NCBI GenBank assembly: GCA_900544115.1
Contig: UQTW01000019.1
Span: 1-44,274 of the forward strand
Reading direction: 5' to 3'
Source: an uncultured Collinsella sp.
GTDB taxonomy: Bacteria > Actinomycetota > Coriobacteriia > Coriobacteriales > Coriobacteriaceae
DNA: 44,274 nt
This document shows, piece after piece, positions 33,545 to 41,827 of the stretch. The notes beneath the pieces were generated by a model. The model was not told where the DNA came from. It was given only the letters and a program-made list of their open reading frames with translations, and did not search any database. The position numbers and the translations under genes are program-made. Position 1 is the first letter of the stretch, and each line of letters begins with the position of its first letter.

Positions 33545-34387
33545 CTAGGCGAGGGCGGCCATGATGGTGCGGGCGACGCCGTCGTGGTCGTTGTCGTATT
33601 CGGTGATGGCGTCGGCGGCCTCGCGATCTTCGGGCTCGGCGTTGATCATGGCCATGCCATGGCCCGCTGCCTGCAGCATGGGGATGTCGTTGATGTTGTC
33701 GCCGAACGCCCAGGCGTTGGCGAGACGCTCGCCCAGGTGCTCGCATAGCCACGTGAGGGCCGTACCCTTGGTGGCGCCTTCACCCATGACTTCGATATTC
33801 ATGGCGTAAGAACGCGTGACCTCAATGCCTCCGAGCGTGTCGAGCACCGCCGCGATGGCATCGCGATCGGCCGGGTCGTGCCAGTACATGGCGATGCGTT
33901 CGAGCGTCTCGACCTCGTCGATCTTGCTGTCGATATTCATGTCGATCGGCGTTCGTGTGCGCTTGAGCGAAGCCGCGATGTGGGGGTCGCCGCCGCAGAA
34001 TTCGTCCAGGCGCGTGTAGAGCGAGCGGGGGAGGAAGCACTGCCCATCCGCGAAGATATCGAAGGTCACATCGTGGCCGGCGGCAATGCGATGGATGCGG
34101 TGGGCAATGCCACGGTCGAGCGGACGGCTCAAGATGCGCGTGGCGCGCGAGGCGTCGGTGGGCGTATCCTCGTCGAGCTGCCAGACGCTGGCGCCGTTGG
34201 CACAGACCGCGTAATGCACGGCGGGATGGGCGAGAATGGGCTCAAAGATGCCCGACAGTGGACGTCCCGTGCAGGGAACAAACTCGATGCCACGACGTGC
34301 GAGCTCGTCGAGCATCGCCCAGGTGGCATCGCTCATTTGCTTATCGCTCGTCAGCAGCGTCCCATCCATATCGGAAAACACAATCAT
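33545..34387 (-). CDS. Cof-type HAD-superfamily hydrolase, 280 aa
   Basis: A second HAD IIB phosphatase. The N terminus VFSDMDGTLLTSDKQ carries the nucleophile D6 and acid D8; the C-terminal FGDNINDIPML gives the metal site. Between them is an alpha/beta cap. It is convergent with its paralogue at 32632 and downstream of gltA on the same strand, but a terminator separates it from gltA. The substrate is unknown. Confidence 0.9.
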   Translation of the reverse strand: MIVFSDMDGTLLTSDKQMSDATWAMLDELARRGIEFVPCTGRPLSGIFEPILAHPAVHYAVCANGASVWQLDEDTPTDASRATRILSRPLDRGIAHRIHRIAAGHDVTFDIFADGQCFLPRSLYTRLDEFCGGDPHIAASLKRTRTPIDMNIDSKIDEVETLERIAMYWHDPADRDAIAAVLDTLGGIEVTRSYAMNIEVMGEGATKGTALTWLCEHLGERLANAWAFGDNINDIPMLQAAGHGMAMINAEPEDREAADAITEYDNDHDGVARTIMAALA

Positions 34388-34412
34388 TTGATGCAGCCCT
34401 TTCTACTGGCAT

Positions 34413-34450
34413 AAAAAGCGTGGCCGAGGGCTTGGGTCCCTGGCCACGCT
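34413..34450 (-). terminator. Terminator of gltA
   Basis: On the minus strand AGCGTGGCC (34450-34442) pairs with GGCCACGCT (34425-34417), loop of 16 nt, followed by TTTT. It lies about 24 nt past the gltA stop. Confidence 0.85.
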
Positions 34451-34473
34451 CGAGTTCTATAACGGTCCGCGTC

Positions 34474-35892
34474 CTAGCGGTCGGCGAGCGGCTTGTACTC
34501 CAGCGGCTCGATCACCGGACGATAGGCCGGGCGAATAATACGGTGCGCGCAGAAGAGCTCTTCCATGCGGTGTGCCGACCAGCCGGCCATGCGGGCGACG
34601 GCGAATAGCGGCGTAAAAAGCGTCTCGGGCACGCCGAGCATCTTGTAGATAAAGCCCGTGTACAGGTCGATGTTGGCGCAGATGGGCTTGGTCATGCCGT
34701 GGTCGCGCATGACCTGGGGTGCCAGGCGCTCGATGCGCTCGATGAGCGCGAACTCATCGCCCAGGTCCTTCTTGGCGGCAAGCGTGCGCGCGTAACGGCG
34801 GCAGACCTCGGCGCGCGGGTCGCTGAGCGTATAGACGGCGTGGCCCATACCGTAGATGAGGCCCGTGCCGTCGAAGGCCTGCTTGTCGAGGATCTTGCCC
34901 AGGTAGGCTGCGACCTCGTCCTCGTCCTCCCAGTTGGAGACATGCGCGCGGATGTCCTCGTGCATGGACACGACCTTGGCGTTGGCACCGCCGTGGCGCG
35001 GGCCCTTGAGCGAGCCGATAGCCGCGGCGTAGGCGGAATACGGGTCGGTGGCCGAAGACGACAGCACGCGGCAAGCGAAGGTGGAGTTGTTGCCGCCGCC
35101 GTGCTCGGCATGCAGCATGAGCATCACGTCGAGCAGCATGGCTTCGTCGCGGGTGAACGCCATGCCACCGCGCAAGACCTGTAGGATGGTCTCGGCGGTG
35201 GAGAGACCGGGCGTGGGGTGCGGCACGTGAACCTCGGAGCCGCGAAGCTTGGCGACCGAGGCCATGTGTGCGAAGGCGGCGATGCGCGGGAGACGTGCGA
35301 GCATGGAAATGGCGACGTCGATTTCGTGCTCGGGCGTGATCACGTCTGGTTCGGCATCGAAGGCGTAGAGCAACAGTACGGCGCGCTGGAGCACGTTCAT
35401 GATGCTCGACGACACCGTGGTCATAGGGAACTCTTTAACGTACTCGTCACTCAGGTGTCTAAAGGCGCCCAGGCGCTCGCAAAAGCCGTCGAGCTCTTCC
35501 TTGTTGGGCAGCGAACCCGTGATAAGCAGATAGGCGACTTCCTCGTAGCCGTAGCGATTCTCGGCCTGGGCATTGTTGACCAGATCCTCGATGCTGTAGC
35601 CGCGAAGCGTGAGCTTGCCCTGATCGGGCACGACCTTTCCGTCGACCTTGTTGTAGCCGTGCACATCCGAGATACGAGTGAGGCCCGCGACCACGCCCGA
35701 GCCGTCGGCATTGCGCAGGCCGCGCTTGACATTGTGCTCTTCGAACAAGCCCTCGTCATAAGGGTCGGTCGGCAGGCCGTGGTAGAGGCTTTCACTCTCA
35801 GACGAAATCTGGCGGCTTGCTTCGTAATCCAGAACCAGTCGGCTCAAGTGGTCATCGAAGCGGTAATAGATTTTCTTGGCGTCGTAGGCCAT
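34474..35892 (-). CDS. gltA: Citrate synthase, 472 aa
   Basis: Condenses acetyl-CoA and oxaloacetate. The active-site regions are visible: LHAEHGGGNNSTF (first His), GPRHGGANAKV (second His) and YGMGHAVYTLSDPR (His plus neighbouring residues); the catalytic Asp is less easily placed. It is longer at the N terminus than typical 370-430 aa enzymes, with a segment of about 90 residues before the core. In a fermentative coriobacterium it probably works in glutamate synthesis, not a full TCA cycle (inference). The ACT gene lies 77 nt upstream on the same strand. Confidence 0.95.
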   Translation of the reverse strand: MAYDAKKIYYRFDDHLSRLVLDYEASRQISSESESLYHGLPTDPYDEGLFEEHNVKRGLRNADGSGVVAGLTRISDVHGYNKVDGKVVPDQGKLTLRGYSIEDLVNNAQAENRYGYEEVAYLLITGSLPNKEELDGFCERLGAFRHLSDEYVKEFPMTTVSSSIMNVLQRAVLLLYAFDAEPDVITPEHEIDVAISMLARLPRIAAFAHMASVAKLRGSEVHVPHPTPGLSTAETILQVLRGGMAFTRDEAMLLDVMLMLHAEHGGGNNSTFACRVLSSSATDPYSAYAAAIGSLKGPRHGGANAKVVSMHEDIRAHVSNWEDEDEVAAYLGKILDKQAFDGTGLIYGMGHAVYTLSDPRAEVCRRYARTLAAKKDLGDEFALIERIERLAPQVMRDHGMTKPICANIDLYTGFIYKMLGVPETLFTPLFAVARMAGWSAHRMEELFCAHRIIRPAYRPVIEPLEYKPLADR

Positions 35893-35969
35893 GTGCGCTC
35901 CTCTCCGGGCCGCATCGGGGTGACTTGCATGGGCATGCGCGCGTCAGGCTATCCCCAGCGGCTTGTTCG

Positions 35970-36257
35970 CTACAGGCGGTACATAAAGTTAAAGACGTCC
36001 TCGCGCTGGATGGACACATTGACGCCCGAAAGCTCGCCGGCCTCGGCCAGGGCCTTCTGCAGCTCGGCAAAGTCGAGCTTGGACTCGGCGGTGTCGGCCA
36101 GCATGGTCATGGTGAAGATGTCCTCGATAATGGACTGCGTGATGTCGCGGATGTCGACGTTGGCCTCGCCCAGAACGCGGGTGACGCCGGCGACGATGCC
36201 GGGGCGGTTCTTGCCAAGGACGGTGATGACGATACGGGAGGACGAGATCTCGGCCAT
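35970..36257 (-). CDS. ACT-domain protein (UPF0237/GcvR-like), 95 aa
   Basis: A single ACT domain (GKNRPGIVAGVTRVLGEANVD near residues 15-35), a ligand-binding fold for amino acids. Small proteins of the UPF0237 family are this size. There is no enzyme domain. Being upstream of and co-directional with gltA suggests a linked role in amino-acid metabolism (inference). GAAAGGG precedes the ATG. Confidence 0.88.
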   Translation of the reverse strand: MAEISSSRIVITVLGKNRPGIVAGVTRVLGEANVDIRDITQSIIEDIFTMTMLADTAESKLDFAELQKALAEAGELSGVNVSIQREDVFNFMYRL

Positions 36258-36304
36258 GGGAAACCCTTTCGCGTGATTGCGGCGCGCGCGGGGCGCTCCG
36301 CTAC

Positions 36305-36327
36305 GGTACAGTGTTCATCATTGTACC
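36305..36327. promoter_or_regulatory. Inverted repeat over the promoter region of the ACT/gltA genes
   Basis: GGTACAGTG and CATTGTACC match at 8 of 9 pairs with a 5-nt spacer. On the minus strand the right arm contains TACAAT, a possible -10 for the ACT gene. A repressor bound here would cover the -10. Confidence 0.45.
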
Positions 36328-36441
36328 TGTCTGGCGCAAAAAAGGCGCGCTCGCTGCGGCGTTACATGCCTGCAACATGAGCGTAAGGGGGAAGGCCGCA
36401 CGGGGAAGAGCCGTCTGGCGCGTGTCCGGCTCGTGTTGGGT

Positions 36442-36501
36442 TGATTTCCGATCTCAGCCGAACACATTGAGCGGACAGGCCGTTCCCGCAGTCAGCCGAA
36501 C
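36442..36501 (+). repeat. Direct repeat copy A, left border of the island
   Basis: The 31-bp core 36442-36472 is identical to 44070-44100 and 44223-44253. After five variable bases comes AGGCCGTTCCCGCA, also shared. Copy A extends further in common with copy B (GTCAG.CGAACG). It lies about 150 bp from the recombinase remnant, where an attachment site would be expected, but a dispersed repeat is also possible. Confidence 0.8.
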
Positions 36502-36528
36502 GCCTCCGACGGCTGATTCCGAACTGGA

Positions 36529-36585
36529 AGCGGAGGGCATCCCCGCCCTTCGGTAGGGGATACCGCTCCGCGGCGCATGCCGCGG
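36529..36585. other. GC-rich hairpins next to repeat copy A
   Basis: AGCGG/CCGCT with ATCCCC/GGGGAT (36529-36567) is followed by a perfect 7-bp hairpin CCGCGGC-GCAT-GCCGCGG (36568-36585). The 396-nt gap 36258-36653 otherwise holds the operator and repeat described; no gene is seen. Confidence 0.5.
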
Positions 36586-36653
36586 GCGGCGCCCCTATCG
36601 GACCACCGTGACCTCAGTTGGGATGGGCCCAGCACTGCCGCGTACTCGGTGAG

Positions 36654-37379
36654 CTAGAGCCAACTGTTCGTCTTCACGTCGCGTATGGCGATATTTCGGT
36701 CGTCCGGCTCGGTGATGCCGTAGCCGAACGCCTGGAGCGTCTCGATGGACTCCTGGATCCTCTGTTGGAACATGGGACCCGGATCGACCCTCGGCCCGAG
36801 GTGCCCGCGCCAAAGGCACGGCGTGGCGCGCAGCATGTTATGGATTTTGGAGATGGGCTCGATGTCGGCGTAGACGTTGAGCGTCGCCATGGCGTCCTTG
36901 TGGCCGAGGATCGATTGGAGCGCCTTGATATCGCCGCCTTGGCGGATCCACTGCGTTGCGAACGTGTGGCGAAGGCCGTGGAACGTGATCAGCTCGTCGT
37001 TGGTGCCCATGAGGCCGTTGGTCTCCGAGAACGTCTTGAACGCCCTGCGGATATAGCTTGTCGTCGCGAAGGTCGCGCCCGGCTCCGACAGGATGTAGCA
37101 GTCCCCGATCTCGACCGCACCGGTAAGGCCGCGCAAACGCAGCTTTCCGCAGTCGATCTCGTGGGTCTCCTTCAGGAAGGGGAGTAGGCCGACCGGGTCG
37201 ATGGGGATACCCCTGGCGTCATGGGTCTTGGTGTCCTTGATGAACGAACCCATTCCCTTCGCGTACGCCACCGAGTGTCTGATCGAGATCAGGCCCGTCT
37301 CGAAATCCACATCGCACCACCGAAGGCCGCAGACCTCGCCGATTCGCATCCCCGTGTGCAGGGCGAGTACGACCGCCCT
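36654..37379 (-). pseudogene. Tyrosine recombinase catalytic domain, N-terminally truncated
   Basis: Only the catalytic domain of a phage/ICE-type integrase remains, about 231 aa from ATG 37349. All core residues are visible: R in TGMRIGEV, HGLR (H124, R127), LGH (H150) and Y160 in TLNVYADI. The arm-binding and core-binding N-terminal domains are missing. The open frame continues upstream exactly to the stop codon of the HTH gene (37380-37382), in the same frame, as if that gene had replaced the integrase N terminus. It is probably inactive, although a separate catalytic fragment cannot be excluded. Confidence 0.8.
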
Positions 37380-37631
37380 CTAATCCTCGGCGGACCAATC
37401 GAGTCCGAACTCCTTTCGGGCATCCTCTTCGCTCATGACTTCGAGAAGGTCTCCGGGTTGGCAACGAAGGGCGAGGCATAGCTGCTCGAGTGTGTTGAAG
37501 CGAATGCCGCGAATATGCCCTTTTTTAATACGGGACAGGTTCACGGGCGTGGTTCCAATCCTTTCGGCAAGTTCGTTCGAGGAAATCTTTCGCTCGGCCA
37601 TGATCTTGTCGAGGCGAACAATTACGGGCAT
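37380..37631 (-). CDS. YozG-like Cro/C1 HTH regulator, 83 aa
   Basis: A small DNA-binding protein with one helix-turn-helix (about residues 8-60, SSNELAERIGTTPVNLSRIKKG). It lies 9 nt after the DUF2975 gene on the same strand; DUF2975 membrane proteins and YozG-type HTH proteins are a known gene pair. It probably represses the pair and maybe the divergent secreted-protein operon through the palindrome at 38191. The end runs into the integrase frame. Confidence 0.88.
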   Translation of the reverse strand: MPVIVRLDKIMAERKISSNELAERIGTTPVNLSRIKKGHIRGIRFNTLEQLCLALRCQPGDLLEVMSEEDARKEFGLDWSAED

Positions 37632-37640
37632 GGCGTTTCC

Positions 37641-38153
37641 TTACGCAATCTCGTCGGAGTCGAGGTACAGCTCTCGGGCGTACAAGAAGAGCTGGGAAAG
37701 CATGAACAGGACGATGCCGAGAACCAGAGAGGTCCAATCGAATGATGAAGCGATCTCTTGGGCGCCGACGGCCCCCTCGCCGCCAAACATCGAAACGGAG
37801 GTTTTGAGTGAGCCGGCGTAGAGGCTGGTGGCAGCTTGAACAACGAAGAGAATGCCGAGCACCTTCAAGCATGTCGCAGACCCTTTCTTGAAGGGGTCTC
37901 CGCTCTTGATCGTCCACACGAGAACGGCGCTGAGGATGGTCGTAGCGATACCGATGACGGCAGGGACCAATGTCGAGATCGCAAGGGCTGGATACGCGGG
38001 GGAGTCTGCAATTACAGGGTTGTCGAGCACTTCGATTGCTGGCTTTAAGGAGAACGCCACTTGTGCGATGGCGGTGGCGCAAAGGGTCGCAGAGGCTATC
38101 GCACATGCGATGCGGAAGGAATGAAGCCGGGGAGTGCGATTGTCGGAACTCAT
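37641..38153 (-). CDS. DUF2975-family membrane protein, 170 aa
   Basis: A four-helix membrane protein (about 13-33, 55-82, 95-115, 140-160) matching DUF2975 in length and layout. Function of the family is unknown; the typical partner is an HTH regulator, which follows here. It is divergent from the cassette-1 operon and shares its 120-bp regulatory gap. GGAGG precedes the ATG. Confidence 0.75.
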   Translation of the reverse strand: MSSDNRTPRLHSFRIACAIASATLCATAIAQVAFSLKPAIEVLDNPVIADSPAYPALAISTLVPAVIGIATTILSAVLVWTIKSGDPFKKGSATCLKVLGILFVVQAATSLYAGSLKTSVSMFGGEGAVGAQEIASSFDWTSLVLGIVLFMLSQLFLYARELYLDSDEIA

Positions 38154-38190
38154 AATAACCTCCGAAGAATTTAAAAAACTCAGGTTACTT

Positions 38191-38209
38191 TTTAACAGTT
38201 TATGTTAAA
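38191..38209. promoter_or_regulatory. Palindromic operator candidate in the divergent gap
   Basis: TTTAACA and TGTTAAA are perfect 7-bp arms with a 5-nt spacer. A TTGACT (38210-38215) abuts it and could be the -35 of the rightward operon, although no good -10 is seen at 17 bp. It is a likely site for the neighbouring HTH protein. Confidence 0.55.
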
Positions 38210-38273
38210 TTGACTTTGCCGGCAAGTAATCACAGCGTGCTGCAACCGAAACCCCTCTAGATTGGAGAGGATT

Positions 38274-38639
38274 ATGTTCAGTACTGTTAAGTCGTGTAAG
38301 CTCTTGGTTTTCCTCGGCCTCGCTCTTTGTCTGTTGCTGCCGGGAGCCCCCGCTTTTGCGGATACCCCGATGCCTCCTTCCCAGGAGAGCAGCCAGTGTG
38401 CCCTCGTTGAGCCCCTCGGGTATACGGACGACGTCGTCGATACCTACTGGAGCTACAGCTGTCCTCGCGGCGTAAGCGGGCACAGCATCTCGATGTTCAA
38501 CATCTCTTACAAGACGATCTCCTACCGAAATGGCTATCGCCGATCCGCGCATCATAGGGAATCCCGCCTCGCTGCAATGTGCTCCTGTGGTGTTCTTGGC
38601 ACAACTGATAAATGGCAATTTGTCTATAGCACCTACTAG
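38274..38639 (+). CDS. Small Sec-secreted protein of cassette 1, 121 aa
   Basis: The signal peptide is typical: basic N region, hydrophobic core (LLVFLGLALCLLL) and cleavage after AFA at about residue 29. The mature part of about 92 residues has Cys at several places (SQCAL, YSCPRG, MCSCG), is Ser/Tyr-rich, and ends in QFVYSTY. No family is recognised. It is first in an operon with an ABC-2-like exporter, as in lactococcin 972-type loci, so a bacteriocin or secreted signal is possible (inference). ATG 38274 follows GGAGAGG; TTG 38262 would be less likely. Confidence 0.7.
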   Translation: MFSTVKSCKLLVFLGLALCLLLPGAPAFADTPMPPSQESSQCALVEPLGYTDDVVDTYWSYSCPRGVSGHSISMFNISYKTISYRNGYRRSAHHRESRLAAMCSCGVLGTTDKWQFVYSTY

Positions 38640-38649
38640 ATGCGAGGAA

Positions 38650-38672
38650 GGGCCGAGCATTTTGTTCGGCCC
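38650..38672 (+). promoter_or_regulatory. Stem-loop between the small-protein gene and the exporter gene
   Basis: A 9-bp stem with one G-U pair (38650-38658 with 38664-38672) and an ATTTT loop, without a strong T-run. It may give partial termination or protect the small-protein mRNA, lowering exporter levels. Confidence 0.5.
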
Positions 38673-38705
38673 CTCTGTTCCGACTGGATGAGGTTAAGGT
38701 TGGCG

Positions 38706-40928
38706 ATGAATATGCTCAAAATCTCGAAGGCGATCTTTAGGTCGCTTCTCTCCTCCAGGTCGCTCTGTGTTGTCGTTGTTGCGTTGATGGTTCTTTGTGC
38801 TCTGCCCGTCTTCAGGAGCGCGGCTGGCATCGACGGACGGGTCGAATACCTCGAGTCGGGAATAACCCGTGTTGAGCAGGAATTGTCAGCATCCTATGCG
38901 GATGCGCTTGTGAATGCGGGGGAGGACGGTGTCTATGCCTCTTCATCAAGCATGCCCGCGCTTCTGTACCCTCTTGCCGCGGGACGTCTTATCTTGGCAC
39001 CGCTCTCTCCCCTACTTCCGTTTCTGCAGATATCGGATGGAGAGTACACCTATTATGACGGATCGAAGGAGTACTTGCTATGGGTCGCAACGGCCGTTGC
39101 CGTCTCGTTCCTTGCCGCGCGTCTTAACAAACGTGAAAAGCTCATCATCCAGGCACCGATGGGCGAGCTGGGTAGACTTGTTGCATCGAGCGTATGGGCG
39201 AGTGTTTTTGCAATGCTTGCCGTCCTCGCCATCAATCTTCCAGGGATAATCGCCGCGCTTGTGAAGAATGGCCCGGGCTCGCCGTTCTATCCGATAGGCT
39301 ACATTCAATATGCGACTCCGGTTATCAAACCGGCTTGGCTGGTGTTCGCGCAGACGGCCATCTTGCAATTCTTGGTGGCAGCGTTCATCTCGCTTGTCGT
39401 TCACCTTGCCGTGAAGATTGCCAATAACCCTACGCTTGGAATCGTGTTCGTATGTGCCCTGATGGGGGTGACGATGGTTCCCGGGTATTACGGAAGATCC
39501 ATCGCTTTACGTGAGTTCGCCCTGTTGAATCCCCTTACGTATGCGAACACTGAGTTGACCGTCGGCGCCTATAGCCCGTACCCGACAACGCAGATAGTGA
39601 ATCTGCCTGGACTTTGCTTCGAGCGTGGCGCGATTGCCCTCGTATGCGCAATCGGGATCGAGGTGCTGGCAATTAGCCTGCTTTGCGTTGCTGGAAAGAG
39701 CGGCTGCGCGTGCCCGATATCCCCGATTTGTCTTGAGAGAGGTTCCTTCACTGCATCGAGAACGGCAACTCGTCCGAGCGCTTGTGCCTCCGCCGTTGCA
39801 TACGTAAGAACGATGGGGAAACTGCTCCTGCGTTCTCCTACCCTCGCCGTATGCGCGATTGCAATGTCGACGACGATGCTGGCCCCGGCTCTGGTCGAGA
39901 TGTTTCCTGACGCTGATAACGTTTCCGCTGTTCGGTATAGGGATGGGGAGCTCCGTTCAATAGATCGGTATTTAGAGCAGAACGCTGCGAATATGGACGT
40001 CGAGGGCAAAGCGGCCCTGGAAGACATGCGGGATGCTCTTTCGGGTTTCGTGTACGCGCCTATGCCTGCGGAGGGGTTTCGAAGCCTTGCGACGTACGAG
40101 CGCGCTCGAGGTGAGCTGGGCGCGGCAGATGCGACTCTCCTGCAATCGATCGGAATCGAGCCGGAGACTCCTTCTCGTGCGGAGGCGCGCGCCCTTCTGC
40201 TTGAGTCGATCGCGAGCTTGCCGGACCCCAAGGTTTACGAGTTAAGTACGAAGATGCCCCCATTAATCCTCCTTTCGTATCTCCAGGCAGCGCTTCCCTC
40301 CTTATTTTTGCTGTTGCCCGTGGTTGTCACATCGCTCGCGTGCACCCACCTGCAGTGTCGTTCCCTTCTGGTTCTCCAGATCCCCGCAACAGCGCATGTG
40401 CGTTTTCTGACGGCTGTTGCGCTGGCTCTCCTGCTTGGCTTGGTGCTGCTTTTGGTGTCGATGGTTCCCGCTGTCGTTGTGTCCGTGATTAAGAACGGTG
40501 CGGGTGGATCGGAGTATCCCGTCGCTCTCATTCGGGCGGGAGCTTCGACAACGTCCATGGTGGGGGAGGCGGTGTTGTGCAGTATTCCGTTGCTGGTCAT
40601 GGCATACGGCGTGATTTCCGTCGTCGCTGCGTTGACAGCAGCGATTAGCCGCAACCCCGTTGTCACCGGAATGGTTTGCGCGGTTCTCTTGGTGTTGGGT
40701 TCGTTGAGCGCTCATGTTGAAAGCGTGGGCATGGGCGTCGCGCTGCTGGCTCCATTCGCCTCGTTTGATCCCGCTTCCCAGGTGGGGACGATTGGGTTCC
40801 TTGGGCGAGGGACGAACGCGATGCCTTTTGGAGAGGTCGTCGGCGCATCGGGCGCTCTGCTGGTGGTCTTGGGCGCCGTATCTCCGTTGATGGTGCGCCT
40901 GAGTGTTCCAAAGATCGAAAGGGGATGA
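38706..40928 (+). CDS. Double-length ABC-2-like membrane protein of cassette 1, 740 aa
   Basis: An integral membrane protein with two similar halves. Each half has an N-terminal membrane helix, an extracytoplasmic stretch and then several helices. The motif NGxGxxxYP occurs in each: KNGPGSPFYP (about 187-196) and KNGAGGSEYP (about 596-605), some 410 residues apart. The halves therefore look like two fused permease modules, which would make a full transporter core with the ATPase encoded next. It is not an ordinary FtsX-type protein as far as seen. The start at 38706 follows AAGG weakly; the frame is open from 38640. Its stop overlaps the ATPase start (ATGA). Confidence 0.75.
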   Translation: MNMLKISKAIFRSLLSSRSLCVVVVALMVLCALPVFRSAAGIDGRVEYLESGITRVEQELSASYADALVNAGEDGVYASSSSMPALLYPLAAGRLILAPLSPLLPFLQISDGEYTYYDGSKEYLLWVATAVAVSFLAARLNKREKLIIQAPMGELGRLVASSVWASVFAMLAVLAINLPGIIAALVKNGPGSPFYPIGYIQYATPVIKPAWLVFAQTAILQFLVAAFISLVVHLAVKIANNPTLGIVFVCALMGVTMVPGYYGRSIALREFALLNPLTYANTELTVGAYSPYPTTQIVNLPGLCFERGAIALVCAIGIEVLAISLLCVAGKSGCACPISPICLERGSFTASRTATRPSACASAVAYVRTMGKLLLRSPTLAVCAIAMSTTMLAPALVEMFPDADNVSAVRYRDGELRSIDRYLEQNAANMDVEGKAALEDMRDALSGFVYAPMPAEGFRSLATYERARGELGAADATLLQSIGIEPETPSRAEARALLLESIASLPDPKVYELSTKMPPLILLSYLQAALPSLFLLLPVVVTSLACTHLQCRSLLVLQIPATAHVRFLTAVALALLLGLVLLLVSMVPAVVVSVIKNGAGGSEYPVALIRAGASTTSMVGEAVLCSIPLLVMAYGVISVVAALTAAISRNPVVTGMVCAVLLVLGSLSAHVESVGMGVALLAPFASFDPASQVGTIGFLGRGTNAMPFGEVVGASGALLVVLGAVSPLMVRLSVPKIERG

Positions 40929-41674
40929 TCTCGATGATTGACCTTCAAACGCTGACGATCTCTTATGGAAAGAAGGTGCTCGTAGATTCGGTGAACGCTG
41001 AGTTTGCCCCGGGTACGGTCTACGGTCTCGTCGCTCCGAACGGGCATGGAAAGACGACGTTGCTGCGTGCGATGGCAGGTTTGCCGGGTCCTCGCGTGGA
41101 CGGGAGCATCGTTCTGGATGAGGTGCAGGGTACGGGTGCGAGAGAGGTCCGTTCTATGATCTTCTATGCACCTGGTGAGGGGACGCTGCTGTATCCCGGA
41201 TTGCGTGCGGAAGATCACCTCAAGATGGTTTGCGATATGTGGCCGCATGCTCGCGATATCGAAGAGATAGTGGAACAAACGCAGATAGGCGAGTTCGCGA
41301 AGATGAGGATCCGCACTCTGAGCCAGGGCATGAAGCAGCAGCTTACCCTGGCGATTGCGTATGCGACGGGCGCGCGGTACCTTCTATTAGATGAGCCCAT
41401 GAACGCGCTCGACCCCAGCAGGGTGGACTTGCATTCCGAGATTCTCAGGAAGCTGGCCGATTCTGGTACGTGCATCATCATGTCATCCCACATCTTGGAT
41501 TCGGTCGATAGGCTGTGCGATGAGATTCTGTTTTTGAAGGATGGGAGGCTCATTAGAAGCATTCCGCAAGATGATGCTGCGCCGAAGTCTCCTGGATCCC
41601 ATTTCGCAAAGCCTGCCGGACGCGCCGAGGGTGCGCTAAGCACGTATCGGCGACTCTACGAAAAGGGCGGGTAG
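40925..41674 (+). CDS. ABC transporter ATP-binding protein of cassette 1, 249 aa
   Basis: The ATPase subunit. Walker A is APNGHGKTT (37-45), the signature LSQGMKQ (132-138), Walker B YLLLDEP (152-158) and the switch His H189. At the usual Q-loop position the sequence reads FYAPGEGTLLYPGL, with no glutamine. It overlaps the permease stop by 4 nt, indicating coupling. A tail of about 40 residues after the core is Pro/Arg-rich. An in-frame ATG at 40934 is an alternative start. Confidence 0.92.
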   Translation: MISMIDLQTLTISYGKKVLVDSVNAEFAPGTVYGLVAPNGHGKTTLLRAMAGLPGPRVDGSIVLDEVQGTGAREVRSMIFYAPGEGTLLYPGLRAEDHLKMVCDMWPHARDIEEIVEQTQIGEFAKMRIRTLSQGMKQQLTLAIAYATGARYLLLDEPMNALDPSRVDLHSEILRKLADSGTCIIMSSHILDSVDRLCDEILFLKDGRLIRSIPQDDAAPKSPGSHFAKPAGRAEGALSTYRRLYEKGG

Positions 41675-41703
41675 AAATGCAAGTTAAAAATCTATGTGGT
41701 CAA

Positions 41704-41709
41704 TATAAT
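41704..41709 (+). promoter_or_regulatory. Candidate -10 box before cassette 2
   Basis: TATAAT in the 153-bp A/T-rich gap between the cassettes, about 120 nt before the fusion gene. The -35 is weak. It supports independent expression of cassette 2. Confidence 0.4.
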
Positions 41710-41827
41710 ACCGTTGAACCAGCGTATCGATACCGCTCAGCCATTCGCCTCGCCCCCGTCGCACGTATCTTCATCCGGTCTGTTACTTTTAATCTAACGA
41801 TTCTTTGAGGAACGTAGGTGCTTCTGA

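Noticed and set aside
38640..38705. A 22-residue N-terminal extension of the cassette-1 permease
   Set aside because: It is the transcribed stem-loop region; the predicted first helix starts properly from 38706.
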